DNA from: Bacillus_BD oryzisoli_A
GTDB taxonomy: Bacteria > Bacillota > Bacilli > Bacillales > Cytobacillaceae
Direction: 5' to 3'
NCBI RefSeq assembly: GCF_043641075.1
Contig: NZ_JBHZRC010000004.1
Location: forward strand, 62,001-126,000
Length of the DNA stretch: 64,000 nt
In this document: positions 53,203-62,325 of the stretch, piece by piece
How positions within the stretch are numbered: position 1 is the stretch's first letter
Layout of the letters: each line of letters opens with the position of its first letter
Program-made: the position numbers and the translations under genes
Notes under the pieces: model-generated
What the model saw: the letters and a program-made list of their open reading frames with translations, nothing else
Databases searched by the model: none
Told to the model about the DNA's origin: nothing

Positions 53203-54342
53203 TTAGGCAATAACATCCATTGATTCATCACGTTCTTGAACAGGTATATAGGTTTGATTTTTAAGCCCTACATATTCTGCACGAGGACGAATTAAACGGT
53301 TGTTCTCGTACTGTTCAAGAATATGGGCAATCCAGCCGGAAACACGGCTGATCGCAAAAATTGGTGTAAATAAATCATGCTGAATTCCTAAGCTGTGATA
53401 TACAGATGCTGAATAGAAGTCGACATTTGGAAGCAGCCCTTTTTCCTTTGTGACAATCTTCTCGATAGCAAGTGACATATAATACCACTTTTCTTCACCT
53501 GTAACCTTAGTTAATTGTTTTGACATTTCCCTTAAATGTTTGGCACGCGGGTCTCCGGTTTTATAGACACGATGACCAAAGCCCATTATTTTTTCTTTAT
53601 TTTCAAAGGCGGTATGTAAGTATGTGTCAACCTGTGTAATGTCACTAATTTCAGCCAGCATTTTCATCACACGCTCATTTGCCCCGCCATGAAGAGGTCC
53701 TTTTAACGCACCAAGTGCAGCTGTAACACCTGAGTACATATCTGATAAAGTGGCAACACAAACACGGGCGGTAAAGGTAGATGCGTTTAATTCATGATCA
53801 GCGTGAAGAATAAGCGCTTTGTTAAAGGCCTTCTCAGAGATTTCATCAGGAATTTCACCATTCATCATATATAAAAAGTTGGCTGCAAAACTTAAATTTT
53901 CTTTTGGCATAAGCGGCTGCTTGCCTTCACTGATTCGAGAAAAAGCCGCCACAATCGAAGCTAATTTCCCTTGTAGGCGCAGCGCCTTACGATAATTAGC
54001 CTCTTCTGTCATTTGATTTGCTTCTTTATCGTATACGGCAAGTGCCGAAACGCAGTTCATTAAGATTGACATTGGATGGGTGTTTTCTCGAGAAAGTTTT
54101 TCAATTATATCTAGCACTTCATTTGGTAGGTAAGCGTTTTCAATTAATTCACGTTTAAATTCAGCCAGCTGCTGAGAGGTAGGAAGTTTATTAAACCAAA
54201 GAAGATAGATTACTTCTTCAAATTCTGCATAATCTGTAAGATCATCAACATTGTAGCCTCTATAGGTTAGGACATCATCAATAATGGAGCTCACAGAAGA
54301 TGTGGTTGCCACGACTCCCTCTAAACCCTTTGCTTTTACCAT
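53203..54342 (-). CDS. citZ: Citrate synthase (CitZ-like)
   Basis: The 379-residue enzyme condenses acetyl-CoA with oxaloacetate. Start KGLEGVVATTSSVSSIIDDVLTYRGYN is close to B. subtilis CitZ. Catalytic residues lie in LHADHELNAS (His), GPLHGGANERVM (His) and LPNVDFYSASVYHSLG (Asp); KIMGFGHRVYK binds substrate. In B. subtilis citZ is followed by icd and mdh; here it precedes a transporter gene and diverges from a LytTR regulator. It could be a second paralogue (MmgD/CitA-like role) or the main enzyme relocated. Confidence 0.9.
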   Translation of the reverse strand: MVKAKGLEGVVATTSSVSSIIDDVLTYRGYNVDDLTDYAEFEEVIYLLWFNKLPTSQQLAEFKRELIENAYLPNEVLDIIEKLSRENTHPMSILMNCVSALAVYDKEANQMTEEANYRKALRLQGKLASIVAAFSRISEGKQPLMPKENLSFAANFLYMMNGEIPDEISEKAFNKALILHADHELNASTFTARVCVATLSDMYSGVTAALGALKGPLHGGANERVMKMLAEISDITQVDTYLHTAFENKEKIMGFGHRVYKTGDPRAKHLREMSKQLTKVTGEEKWYYMSLAIEKIVTKEKGLLPNVDFYSASVYHSLGIQHDLFTPIFAISRVSGWIAHILEQYENNRLIRPRAEYVGLKNQTYIPVQERDESMDVIA

Positions 54343-54576
54343 ATAACCCCTACTTTCATTTTCATTTTTCTTAACTTGCTGTTACTCAATTCATTAAGAA
54401 AAAACCTGATATACAATACATGCCTTACTTGTTTTTGATTATATAACACGTATTTTAATTTGTCTGAAAATTTGGATAAAACGTTTTATTTCTTGATGAA
54501 AGGAATTATATGGATATGAAAGTGGGATTACGTTATAATTTAATTAATATTACAAAAAGGGAGAAAATTCTGCAAA

Positions 54577-55230
54577 ATGAGTGATATAAATATTTATAAA
54601 TTCATTAAAGATTGGGTTCCACCAGAAGCCTCTATTGCCTTTGCAGATAAGAATCAGTATCTAGATTATCAGTCCGGCATTCATGACATCCGAATTCGTC
54701 CTGGACAACCAATTCCATCAGGCAGCATTTCTGAACGCGTTTTTAAACAAAAAAGTCGAATCGAATCACTGGTAAACGAATCCGTATTTGGCATCCCCTA
54801 TTACGGAATTGGCTATCCTATAGAAGAAGAAAATGGATTTATAGGTGCATTGACAGTCATACTTCCACCCTTGTATGCATTAAACAATAAACAGCCATCC
54901 TATTCTTTTATCACTGGAAAACAGGGTGAAATATGGAATCCCATTCCTATTGATCAAATCGCTTATATTGAAAGTAATCAAAAGAAAACTTGGTTTTATA
55001 CGAAGGACGGACAGTACAGTACCATTCAAACATTGAGAGTTCTCGAACAAAGGCTACCAAGCTCATTCCTTCGTATTCATCGATCCTACATCGTAAATAT
55101 CTCATTTATACAACAGCTGTTTCGTGATGTTTCCTCTAATTTAATTATGAAACTAAAAATCCCTAACAGTCCTGAGCTGACCGTTAGTCAAACGTATGTC
55201 ACAACGGTACGGCGAATTCTTGAGTTTTGA
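54577..55230 (+). CDS. LytTR-family DNA-binding regulator with N-terminal sensor-like domain
   Basis: The 217-residue protein ends with a LytTR DNA-binding domain (about 115-215; IPIDQIAYIESNQKKTWFYTKDG, LPSSFLRIHRSYIVN). The first 110 residues are not a response-regulator receiver; they read as a small ligand-binding domain (GSISERVFKQKSRIESLVNES, GFIGALTVILPP). This resembles the PAS-like LytTR regulators of the transporter-linked type. A GGGAG site precedes the ATG. It lies between the divergent citrate synthase gene and pflB and may control one or both. The ligand is unknown. Confidence 0.85.
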   Translation: MSDINIYKFIKDWVPPEASIAFADKNQYLDYQSGIHDIRIRPGQPIPSGSISERVFKQKSRIESLVNESVFGIPYYGIGYPIEEENGFIGALTVILPPLYALNNKQPSYSFITGKQGEIWNPIPIDQIAYIESNQKKTWFYTKDGQYSTIQTLRVLEQRLPSSFLRIHRSYIVNISFIQQLFRDVSSNLIMKLKIPNSPELTVSQTYVTTVRRILEF

Positions 55231-55277
55231 TGAAAAGATAGAATGACTATACATCCATATTGTCTAAACATACATTT

Positions 55278-55322
55278 AGCTGCTGCTCTTCATCACAGAG
55301 TTTGCAGCTTTTTTATTTTTTC
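55278..55322 (+). terminator. Terminator after the LytTR gene
   Basis: AGCTGCTGCTCT...AGAGTTTGCAGCT with a T-rich tail of about 12 bases. Confidence 0.8.
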
Positions 55323-55461
55323 AAGCAGTCAGGTAAACAATGCTTTTACTATTAATTATTTCCTTCTTAGGATTTTCACTAAAGGTAATAATAGTAAATA
55401 TGATTAGATATTATTTAAAACGTTTCATAGTAAGAATACAATTAATATGAGGTGTTTATAG

Positions 55462-57738
55462 ATGGAACAATGGAATGATTTTAGAAATGGTGTCTGGCAG
55501 AGAGAAGTGAATGTCCGTGATTTTATTATCGCTAACTTTACAGAGTATCTAGGCGATGATTCCTTCTTAGAAGGTCCAACAGATGCAACTAAAACACTTT
55601 GGAATCAAGTAATGGATCTGTCTAAACAAGAACGTGAAAATGGCGGTGTTCTTGATATGGACACAGATGTGGTTTCCTCTATTACCTCTCATGGTCCGGG
55701 CTATTTAAATAAGGAGTTAGAAAAAGTTGTCGGTGTCCAAACAGATAAGCCTTTTAAACGTTCATTCCAGCCATACGGCGGGATTCGGATGGCCTTGCAG
55801 GCATGTGAAACCTACGGCTATACGCCTAATAAAGAGTTAGAGAAAATTTTTACTGACTATCGAAAAACCCATAATCAAGGTGTATTTGATGCTTACACTG
55901 ATGAAATGAAGCTCGCTCGAAAAACAGGGATTATTACCGGCTTGCCTGATGCATACGGACGCGGACGAATCATCGGTGACTATCGAAGGGTTGCACTTTA
56001 TGGCATTGATTTTCTTATTGCAGAAAAGAAAAGGGATTTTTCCAATACAAGTAATGTCATGAGCGAGTATACGATACGGCTGCGAGAAGAGCTATCTGAG
56101 CAAATCCGAGCCTTACAGGAAATAAAACAGCTCGGTGAAATATATGGTTTTGATATTTCAAAGCCAGCTTCTAATGCGACAGAAGCGTTCCAATGGTTAT
56201 ATATCGCCTATCTGGCTGCGATTAAAGAACAAAACGGCGCTGCTATGAGCTTAGGTCGGACATCTACATTCCTTGATATTTATATTGAAAGAGATCTGAA
56301 AAACGGAACCCTAACAGAAAAAGACGCACAGGAATTAGTTGACCATTTTGTTATGAAGCTCCGATTAGTGAAATTTGCCCGTACACCTGATTATAATGAC
56401 CTATTTAGCGGTGATCCGACATGGGTAACAGAATCAATTGGAGGAATGTCTTTGGATGGACGTTCACTTGTAACGAAAAGCTCCTTTCGCTTCCTATATA
56501 CATTAGAAAATCTTGGTCCTGCACCAGAGCCTAATTTAACAGTACTTTGGTCAAAAAAACTGCCAGAGGGCTTTAAACTATTTTGTGCGAAAATGTCGAT
56601 TCAATCCAGTGCGATTCAGTATGAAAATGACGATATCATGCTTCCATATTATGGAGACGATTACGGAATTGCCTGCTGTGTCTCAGCTATGCGAATCGGA
56701 AAGCAAATGCAATTCTTTGGAGCACGGGCAAACCTTGCCAAAACCTTGTTATATGCTATTAACGGGGGCGTTGATGAAAAATTAAAAATCCAAGCTGCTC
56801 CTAAATTTGCACCGATTACGGATGAATATTTAGAGTATGATACCGTATTGGAACGATTGGAGCAAATGATGGAATGGCTGGCAGGTCTTTATATTAATAC
56901 ACTTAATGTGATTCACTATATGCATGATAAATACAGCTATGAGCGTAGTGAAATGGCACTGCATGATACGGAAATTGTCCGAACAATGGCAGCAGGAATT
57001 GCCGGTTTAAGTGTAGCGGTTGATTCTCTAAGTGCCGTCAAGTTTGCGAAGGTAAAGGTGTTTCGTGATGAAAACGGCGTGGCTATTGATTTTGAAACAG
57101 AGGGTGACTTCCCTAAATATGGCAATAATGATGACCGAGTGGACAGTATCGCTGTAATGCTAGTGCACAAATTCATGAATATGCTTCGCAAGCATCCAAC
57201 ATACCGAAATTCAATCCATACACAATCAATCCTAACCATTACTTCGAATGTTGTGTATGGTAAGAAAACAGGAAATACACCTGATGGCCGCAGGGCCGGT
57301 GAGCCATTTGCTCCTGGTGCAAATCCAATGCACGGACGCGATACGAAAGGAGCCCTTGCTTCCTTATCCTCGGTAGCAAAAATATCCTATGAAGACTCAT
57401 TGGATGGTATCTCCAATACCTTCTCCATTGTTCCAAAAGCATTGGGCAAGGATGAAGAGTCACGCAATCGTAATCTTGTTTCCATTCTTGATGGATATGT
57501 CATGAAGAAAGGACATCATTTAAATATAAATGTATTTAACCGAGAAACGCTGCTAGATGCTATGGAGCATCCTGAAAACTATCCACAGCTGACAATCCGT
57601 GTTTCTGGCTATGCAGTTAACTTTATTAAATTAACAAAAGAGCAGCAATTAGATGTGATTAATCGTACCTTCCATGAGAGTTTGTCTGATATTGGTCCAC
57701 AGCCGACCGAAAATTATGAGGTTTCTCCAACACATTAA
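55462..57738 (+). CDS. pflB: Pyruvate formate-lyase (formate C-acetyltransferase)
   Basis: The 758-residue glycyl-radical enzyme makes acetyl-CoA and formate from pyruvate and CoA without oxygen. The thiyl pair is Cys405-Cys406 (IACCVSAMRIG). The radical glycine is Gly716 in RVSGYAVNF near the C-terminus. Length is as in E. coli PflB. A GAGGTG site precedes the ATG. pflA follows after 26 bases. Presence of PFL indicates anaerobic or micro-aerobic growth and fermentation. I found no clear Rex or Fnr box upstream. Confidence 0.95.
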   Translation: MEQWNDFRNGVWQREVNVRDFIIANFTEYLGDDSFLEGPTDATKTLWNQVMDLSKQERENGGVLDMDTDVVSSITSHGPGYLNKELEKVVGVQTDKPFKRSFQPYGGIRMALQACETYGYTPNKELEKIFTDYRKTHNQGVFDAYTDEMKLARKTGIITGLPDAYGRGRIIGDYRRVALYGIDFLIAEKKRDFSNTSNVMSEYTIRLREELSEQIRALQEIKQLGEIYGFDISKPASNATEAFQWLYIAYLAAIKEQNGAAMSLGRTSTFLDIYIERDLKNGTLTEKDAQELVDHFVMKLRLVKFARTPDYNDLFSGDPTWVTESIGGMSLDGRSLVTKSSFRFLYTLENLGPAPEPNLTVLWSKKLPEGFKLFCAKMSIQSSAIQYENDDIMLPYYGDDYGIACCVSAMRIGKQMQFFGARANLAKTLLYAINGGVDEKLKIQAAPKFAPITDEYLEYDTVLERLEQMMEWLAGLYINTLNVIHYMHDKYSYERSEMALHDTEIVRTMAAGIAGLSVAVDSLSAVKFAKVKVFRDENGVAIDFETEGDFPKYGNNDDRVDSIAVMLVHKFMNMLRKHPTYRNSIHTQSILTITSNVVYGKKTGNTPDGRRAGEPFAPGANPMHGRDTKGALASLSSVAKISYEDSLDGISNTFSIVPKALGKDEESRNRNLVSILDGYVMKKGHHLNINVFNRETLLDAMEHPENYPQLTIRVSGYAVNFIKLTKEQQLDVINRTFHESLSDIGPQPTENYEVSPTH

Positions 57739-57764
57739 TCATTTAATGGGAGGTAGGCAAGCAA

Positions 57765-58508
57765 ATGAACGGTAATATTCATTCAATTGAGACATTCGGT
57801 ACCGTTGACGGTCCTGGTATCAGATATGTAATTTTTACCCAAGGCTGTCTTCTGCGCTGCCAATTCTGCCATAATGCAGATACTTGGGAGATCGGAACTG
57901 GAAAAGAAATGTCTGTGGAAAATATTATGCAGGATATCACCTCCTATCTCCCGTTTATTGAAGCTTCCGGCGGTGGGATAACGGTCAGCGGAGGTGAACC
58001 TTTGTTGCAGCTTCCTTTTCTAATTGAATTGTTTAAGGCATGCAAGCAAAAAGATATCCACACTGCCATTGATTCGTCAGGAGGCTGTTACTCCACATCC
58101 CAGACATTTCAGGATCAATTACAGGAAGTGATAAAGTATACCGATTTAGTTTTATTGGATTTAAAGCATATAAATAGACAAAAGCATATAAAGTTAACCG
58201 GAATGGCAAATGACCACATTATTCAATTTGCTCGTTTTCTCTCTGACCATCAGGTTCCCGTTTGGATCCGCCATGTTTTAGTTCCAACTGTTACAGATGA
58301 TGATAAGGACCTTCACGAGCTTGGTGAGTTTATCGGAACATTAAAAAACGTTAAAAAGGTTGAAATATTACCCTATCATAAACTTGGTGTGTATAAATGG
58401 GAGGCACTCGGCCTAGAGTACCCGCTCAAGCATATTAACCCACCGAGTGATGAAGAAGTCGAAAAAGCCTATCAAATCCTTACAAAAGAGGTCATTTTTA
58501 TGAAGTGA
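57765..58508 (+). CDS. pflA: Pyruvate formate-lyase activating enzyme (radical SAM)
   Basis: The 247-residue radical-SAM enzyme uses SAM to place the radical on PflB glycine. The 4Fe-4S motif is C28-x3-C32-x2-C35 (GCLLRCQFCHN), preceded by SIETFGTVDGPGIRYV, which is typical of PflA. The GGE motif (VSGGEPLLQ) binds the SAM amino group. It follows pflB by 26 bases with GGGAGG before the ATG, so the two form an operon closed by a terminator. Confidence 0.95.
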   Translation: MNGNIHSIETFGTVDGPGIRYVIFTQGCLLRCQFCHNADTWEIGTGKEMSVENIMQDITSYLPFIEASGGGITVSGGEPLLQLPFLIELFKACKQKDIHTAIDSSGGCYSTSQTFQDQLQEVIKYTDLVLLDLKHINRQKHIKLTGMANDHIIQFARFLSDHQVPVWIRHVLVPTVTDDDKDLHELGEFIGTLKNVKKVEILPYHKLGVYKWEALGLEYPLKHINPPSDEEVEKAYQILTKEVIFMK

Positions 58509-58518
58509 ACTAGCATAC

Positions 58519-58553
58519 GAAAAAGCTTGGGATTTCTCCCAAGCTTTTGTCTT
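58519..58553 (+). terminator. Terminator of pflBA
   Basis: AAAAGCTTGGG, five-base loop, TCCCAAGCTTTT followed by GTCTT. Confidence 0.78.
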
Positions 58554-58614
58554 ATTATATTTATCTTATTAAATTTAAAGGAGAAGATAGTAAATTGCAG
58601 ACGAATGAACATAG

Positions 58615-59406
58615 TTATAACTTTACTCTTTTAGCCCCTAAATAACGTTCCTTCCAATAGGAATTATTCAAATCTGTAATGGTTACACCCATAGATGATC
58701 CTGCATGTATAAATTTGTTGTCACCAATATAAATGCCGGCATGTGATGGCTCAGCCTTGTAGGTCGTAAAGAATACAATGTCTCCCTTTTTTGGTGATGA
58801 AACAGGCGTGGCAGCAGTCCAAATTGCCTCAACTGTTCGAGGGAGAGAGACTCCTTGCTTATTGAACACGAAGTTCAAGTAACCAGAGCAGTCAAAACCA
58901 GCAGGTGTCGTTCCACCCCATAAATATGGAACACCAATATATTTCTTTGCTTCGGTGATTAATCCATCAACATTAAATGTATTTTCGACTATTGGTGCAG
59001 GAGCAGGGGACGGGGCAGTTGTCCCTTCAGACGTTATTTTAAGTACTTGTCCAACATAAATGGTATCACTCGTTAAGTTGTTAAGAGACTTCAATTGTGT
59101 AGATGTAAGACTGTTTGCTTTGGCAATGGAATATAAAGTATCACCAGGTTTAACTGTATACGTACCTTGAGTAGAATGTGTATGTGGAGCAATCAATGTA
59201 AGATTTTGACCAACATAGATTGTATTCGATGTGAGGTTATTCCAATTCATTAACTCTTGAACTGAAATTTTATTAGTTAAAGCAATTTTATAAAGTGTAT
59301 CACCAGCTTGGACTTTATAATTTAATTCATGTGCAGATGCTTGTCCTGAATAAGCAGATAATAAGATCCCAATCGAAGCAGCTACCGTGAATAGTTGTTT
59401 TTTCAA
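58615..59406 (-). CDS. Secreted cell-wall hydrolase with two LysM domains and NlpC/P60 peptidase
   Basis: The 263-residue exported protein has a signal peptide ending near ASAHE, LysM 1 (about 29-72), LysM 2 (about 82-125), a Pro/Ala linker and an NlpC/P60 domain (about 143-263). The catalytic residues are Cys173 (FDCSGY), His222 (SHAGIY) and His234 (FIHAG). It resembles LytE/CwlS-type D,L-endopeptidases, which cut the peptide stems of peptidoglycan during growth or cell separation. Two LysM repeats are fewer than LytF. Monocistronic, with GGAGAT before the ATG. Confidence 0.92.
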   Translation of the reverse strand: MKKQLFTVAASIGILLSAYSGQASAHELNYKVQAGDTLYKIALTNKISVQELMNWNNLTSNTIYVGQNLTLIAPHTHSTQGTYTVKPGDTLYSIAKANSLTSTQLKSLNNLTSDTIYVGQVLKITSEGTTAPSPAPAPIVENTFNVDGLITEAKKYIGVPYLWGGTTPAGFDCSGYLNFVFNKQGVSLPRTVEAIWTAATPVSSPKKGDIVFFTTYKAEPSHAGIYIGDNKFIHAGSSMGVTITDLNNSYWKERYLGAKRVKL

Positions 59407-59506
59407 TCAATCATCTCCTTAGGGTTTTCTAGGAAGTATGTGAAGCACCTTACAAATTGAATTGTAACTTGTGAAATGATAAAAATATACAACCAAAATA
59501 TTGGAA

Positions 59507-59564
59507 GTGTCAGGCACCACAAAAAGACAAAAGCTAGCTTTTGTCTTTTTGTGGTGCCTGACAC
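59507..59564. repeat. Perfect 58-bp palindrome (GTGTCAGGCACC family)
   Basis: Two exact 29-base arms meet at AGCT|AGCT with no loop. The first 12 bases of each arm match the repeat at 33297-33360, and the inner parts differ. It directly follows the permease gene on the minus strand and may act as its terminator (TTTTTGTC internal tract). Confidence 0.9.
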
Positions 59565-59572
59565 CCTATTAA

Positions 59573-60937
59573 TTAGGCTACAGAAGTAGCATGTTTTGCT
59601 TTCTTTTCTTTTTGTACTACAAAGGAAAGAATGATTAATACGGTTAAGACGGAAATGCATACGATTGAACCAACAATATTTTGTGGATTAAAGATAAAGG
59701 CGATAAAAATGCCTGTTAAAGCGGTAGCGGCAAATATGGTTGTATACGGGAACCATTTTACTTGAAATGCCGGAAGTTCAGCATATTGTTTACGAAGCTT
59801 TAATTGGGCTAAACAAATACTGATCCAGATGGAAATGACGGTAAAGCCTGGTATAGTCATTAGGTAACTAATAACCTGATCTGGAGTTAAATAAGCTAAA
59901 AATACTCCAACTAATATGAAAGAGGTCGTTAAAATAATTCCATTTAACGGAATTCCCTTTTTTGAAATAAATGAAAATGCCTTTGGTGCTTCTCCACTTT
60001 GTGCCATTGTAAATAACGTTCTAGAAGTAGCATAGATACCTGAGTTTGCAGCTGATAAAACAGCTGTTAACAAAACGAAATTCATTACATGCGCTGCACC
60101 AGGAATACCTGATAAACTGAACACTTGAACAAACGGACTTTCTGAACTACTCACTTCGTTCCAAGGGATAATCCCACAGATAATCAGAATAGGCAATACG
60201 TAGAATAGAATAACCCTTATAACAGTTCCTTTAATAATTTTCGGAATGACCTTCTCGCTATCCTTTGTTTCAGTTACTGCAACACCAATTAATTCTGCAC
60301 CGCCATATGAAAACATGACGACTAGAAATGCACTAAGCATCCCGCTCATTCCATTTGGGAAGAAACCGCCGTGTGCAGTGTAATTTGAAACGGATGCAGT
60401 AGTTGTGTTTGGAAAAACGTTTAATAATATCAATGCCCCTAAGATAATAAAAGCAATTAACGTAATGATTTTAATACTAGCAAACCAAAATTCCATTTCT
60501 CCATAATGTTTTACTTGGAATAAATTAATCCCAACAATAACGGCTGCACAAAGTACGCTTAAGAGCCATAGCGGAATCGACGGGAACCAAAACTGCAAAA
60601 AGCTTCCTGCCGCTAATAATTCAACAATCGTTACAATTAACCAGTTAATCCAATATAACCATCCAACAATAAAGGACGGTTGAAATCCAAAGGCCTTATG
60701 AATTAGGTTCTGTACATTAAAGTTAGGGTAAACCGTTGCCATCTCCCCTAAAGCTGCCATCACGATGAACAGCAATAGTCCTCCGATTAGATAGGCTACG
60801 ACTACACTTGGACCGGCCATATTTAACGTATCGGAGCTTCCTTTAAAAATTCCTGTACCAATCATCCCTGCTAAAGCAATAAACTGAACATGCCTCGGCA
60901 GCAAGCCCCTTTGTAGATGTTGCTGATTTTCACTCAT
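59573..60937 (-). CDS. APC-family amino-acid permease
   Basis: The ATG at 60937, spaced from TAGGGTG, gives about 454 residues with 12 membrane segments. The start region (LLPRHVQFIALAGMIGTGIFKGSSDTL) and the FSYGGAELIGVAVTETKDSE loop are those of the amino-acid transporter family that includes lysine, proline and GABA permeases. FKGSS in place of the usual FVGSG, and the C-terminal KKEKKAKHATSVA tail, are distinctive. The substrate cannot be told from neighbours (a wall hydrolase and rsgI). The gene ends nine bases before a palindromic repeat. Confidence 0.86.
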   Translation of the reverse strand: MSENQQHLQRGLLPRHVQFIALAGMIGTGIFKGSSDTLNMAGPSVVVAYLIGGLLLFIVMAALGEMATVYPNFNVQNLIHKAFGFQPSFIVGWLYWINWLIVTIVELLAAGSFLQFWFPSIPLWLLSVLCAAVIVGINLFQVKHYGEMEFWFASIKIITLIAFIILGALILLNVFPNTTTASVSNYTAHGGFFPNGMSGMLSAFLVVMFSYGGAELIGVAVTETKDSEKVIPKIIKGTVIRVILFYVLPILIICGIIPWNEVSSSESPFVQVFSLSGIPGAAHVMNFVLLTAVLSAANSGIYATSRTLFTMAQSGEAPKAFSFISKKGIPLNGIILTTSFILVGVFLAYLTPDQVISYLMTIPGFTVISIWISICLAQLKLRKQYAELPAFQVKWFPYTTIFAATALTGIFIAFIFNPQNIVGSIVCISVLTVLIILSFVVQKEKKAKHATSVA

Positions 60938-61165
60938 ACTGTTCACACCCTACTTTTTATATAGTCGTTTTTCGTTATACTCTGTATAGTAAAAATATCT
61001 TTTTTGATTAAACGCTTCTTAGCTTTTAGGCTTTTTAGCTTTTGTGCGTTAAAGTAAGTTACTATACTAATATATCATATTATGAAGAAGTGTCAAATTA
61101 ATAATTTCATAAATTAAAAACTACTATACCACTTTGAAGCACTTTTCATTTATTACTTTGTTTAT

Positions 61166-61204
61166 CAAAAAAACCGCTAATTCATTCAAATTAGCGGTTT
61201 TTAT
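61166..61204 (-). terminator. Terminator after rsgI
   Basis: Minus-strand AAAACCGCTAATT...AATTAGCGGTTTT with T-run overlapping the stop. Confidence 0.85.
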
Positions 61205-62325
61205 TAGCTTTTAGAGGAATCCTTTTGCTTATCCTGATTGCTGTTTTGACCATTGTTATTATTGCCGTTATTACCGTTATTTCCATTGTTGCCTTTATTT
61301 CCATTATTCTTCTGCTGATTATTATCAGCATTGATTTCTGTTTGTTCTGTTTTCTTTCCTATCCCAGGAGGCTGAGCATTGCCTTGACCTTTTTCTTTCT
61401 CATTCACTGCAGGCTGGTCAAGATTGTTTTCCTTTTTAGCTTGTCCTGGAGGCAATTTAGAACTACTTTCCTTAGCGGGTTGCACTTCTCCATTCTTTTG
61501 TGAAGCAGCTGGATGCTCCGCTAGATTTGGAGAAACACCCTCTACTTGCTGCTCTTCTTCTTTTGAAGATTCAACTACTGGAGGTTGTTCTACTTTTGGC
61601 ACTTCCTCTTTTATCGGCTGTGCTGTCTGATCTTGCTTTGTCTTTGTCTGTTTCTTATTCACTTTCATTAATTCGTCTTTATATTCCCCAACTGTCATTC
61701 CCTTTTCCTGTGCATACTCTCGCTCTTTCGTCGTTCCTTCCACAACTGTAAGCTCAAGATGTTCCCTTTGAATGACTTTTTTTACATTTGTCCATTTTTC
61801 TATCCATTGTGGGTCATCTACCTCAATCGTTTCCGCTTTATAAACGGTTCCGACAACAATCTCATGGTTTTTTTTCAAAAATCCCTGACTTTTTATTTCA
61901 TTCAAAATATTATCTGTTACTTCATCAATCTCCTTCTTTTTCCACCCTCTAAGCTGGTTAACGATCTTTTTTCCATCATCATTATATGGAATTAATTCAA
62001 CCACCTGATAATGCTTATTCAAGCCTAATTCAATGCTAGGATTGATATCAATAGACATATAAGCATATACCTGATTATTTTGATAAAACGGAATGACGGA
62101 AACCAATAATAGGAGGCATACGAATGAGGCAGCCAGTGCCTTCCCTTTAAAAGTATGAATATAAGAAAAAAACGTATTCCGTTTCACCTGTACATCCGAA
62201 ATATAGTCAATTTCCTGACCTATTTGATAATCACCACCAAGCTTACGGGCACGCAAAAATTCACCTTCTGGGGTTAGAATGGTTACAAAACGTTCATTTA
62301 TTTCCATGACGAGTCCTTTTTTCAC
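61204..62325 (-). CDS. rsgI: Anti-sigma-I factor RsgI
   Basis: The 373-residue membrane protein has a cytoplasmic N-terminal anti-sigma domain (about 1-55, MEINERFVTILTPEGEFLRARK), one membrane segment (about 63-82) and an extracellular region beginning with VYAYMSIDINPSIELGLN, the conserved RsgI segment. The C-terminal 150 residues are low-complexity, rich in Lys, Glu and Pro and ending in GNN repeats. No carbohydrate-binding module is present, unlike cellulolytic clostridial RsgIs. It overlaps sigI by four bases. It holds SigI inactive until an envelope signal releases it. Confidence 0.9.
   Translation of the reverse strand: MKKGLVMEINERFVTILTPEGEFLRARKLGGDYQIGQEIDYISDVQVKRNTFFSYIHTFKGKALAASFVCLLLLVSVIPFYQNNQVYAYMSIDINPSIELGLNKHYQVVELIPYNDDGKKIVNQLRGWKKKEIDEVTDNILNEIKSQGFLKKNHEIVVGTVYKAETIEVDDPQWIEKWTNVKKVIQREHLELTVVEGTTKEREYAQEKGMTVGEYKDELMKVNKKQTKTKQDQTAQPIKEEVPKVEQPPVVESSKEEEQQVEGVSPNLAEHPAASQKNGEVQPAKESSSKLPPGQAKKENNLDQPAVNEKEKGQGNAQPPGIGKKTEQTEINADNNQQKNNGNKGNNGNNGNNGNNNNGQNSNQDKQKDSSKS

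Noticed and set aside
55231..55461. Rex or Fnr site before pflB
   Set aside because: No TTGTGAA-N4-TTCACAA or TGTGA-N6-TCACA match could be found by eye.
59403..59660. 85-codon minus-strand frame spanning the palindrome at 59507
   Set aside because: It overlaps the permease gene in another frame and reads through the palindrome; no supported start.
61204..61330. CRISPR-like short repeats in the rsgI 3' end
   Set aside because: The periodicity is in-frame GNN codon repetition encoding an Asn/Gly tail, with no spacers.
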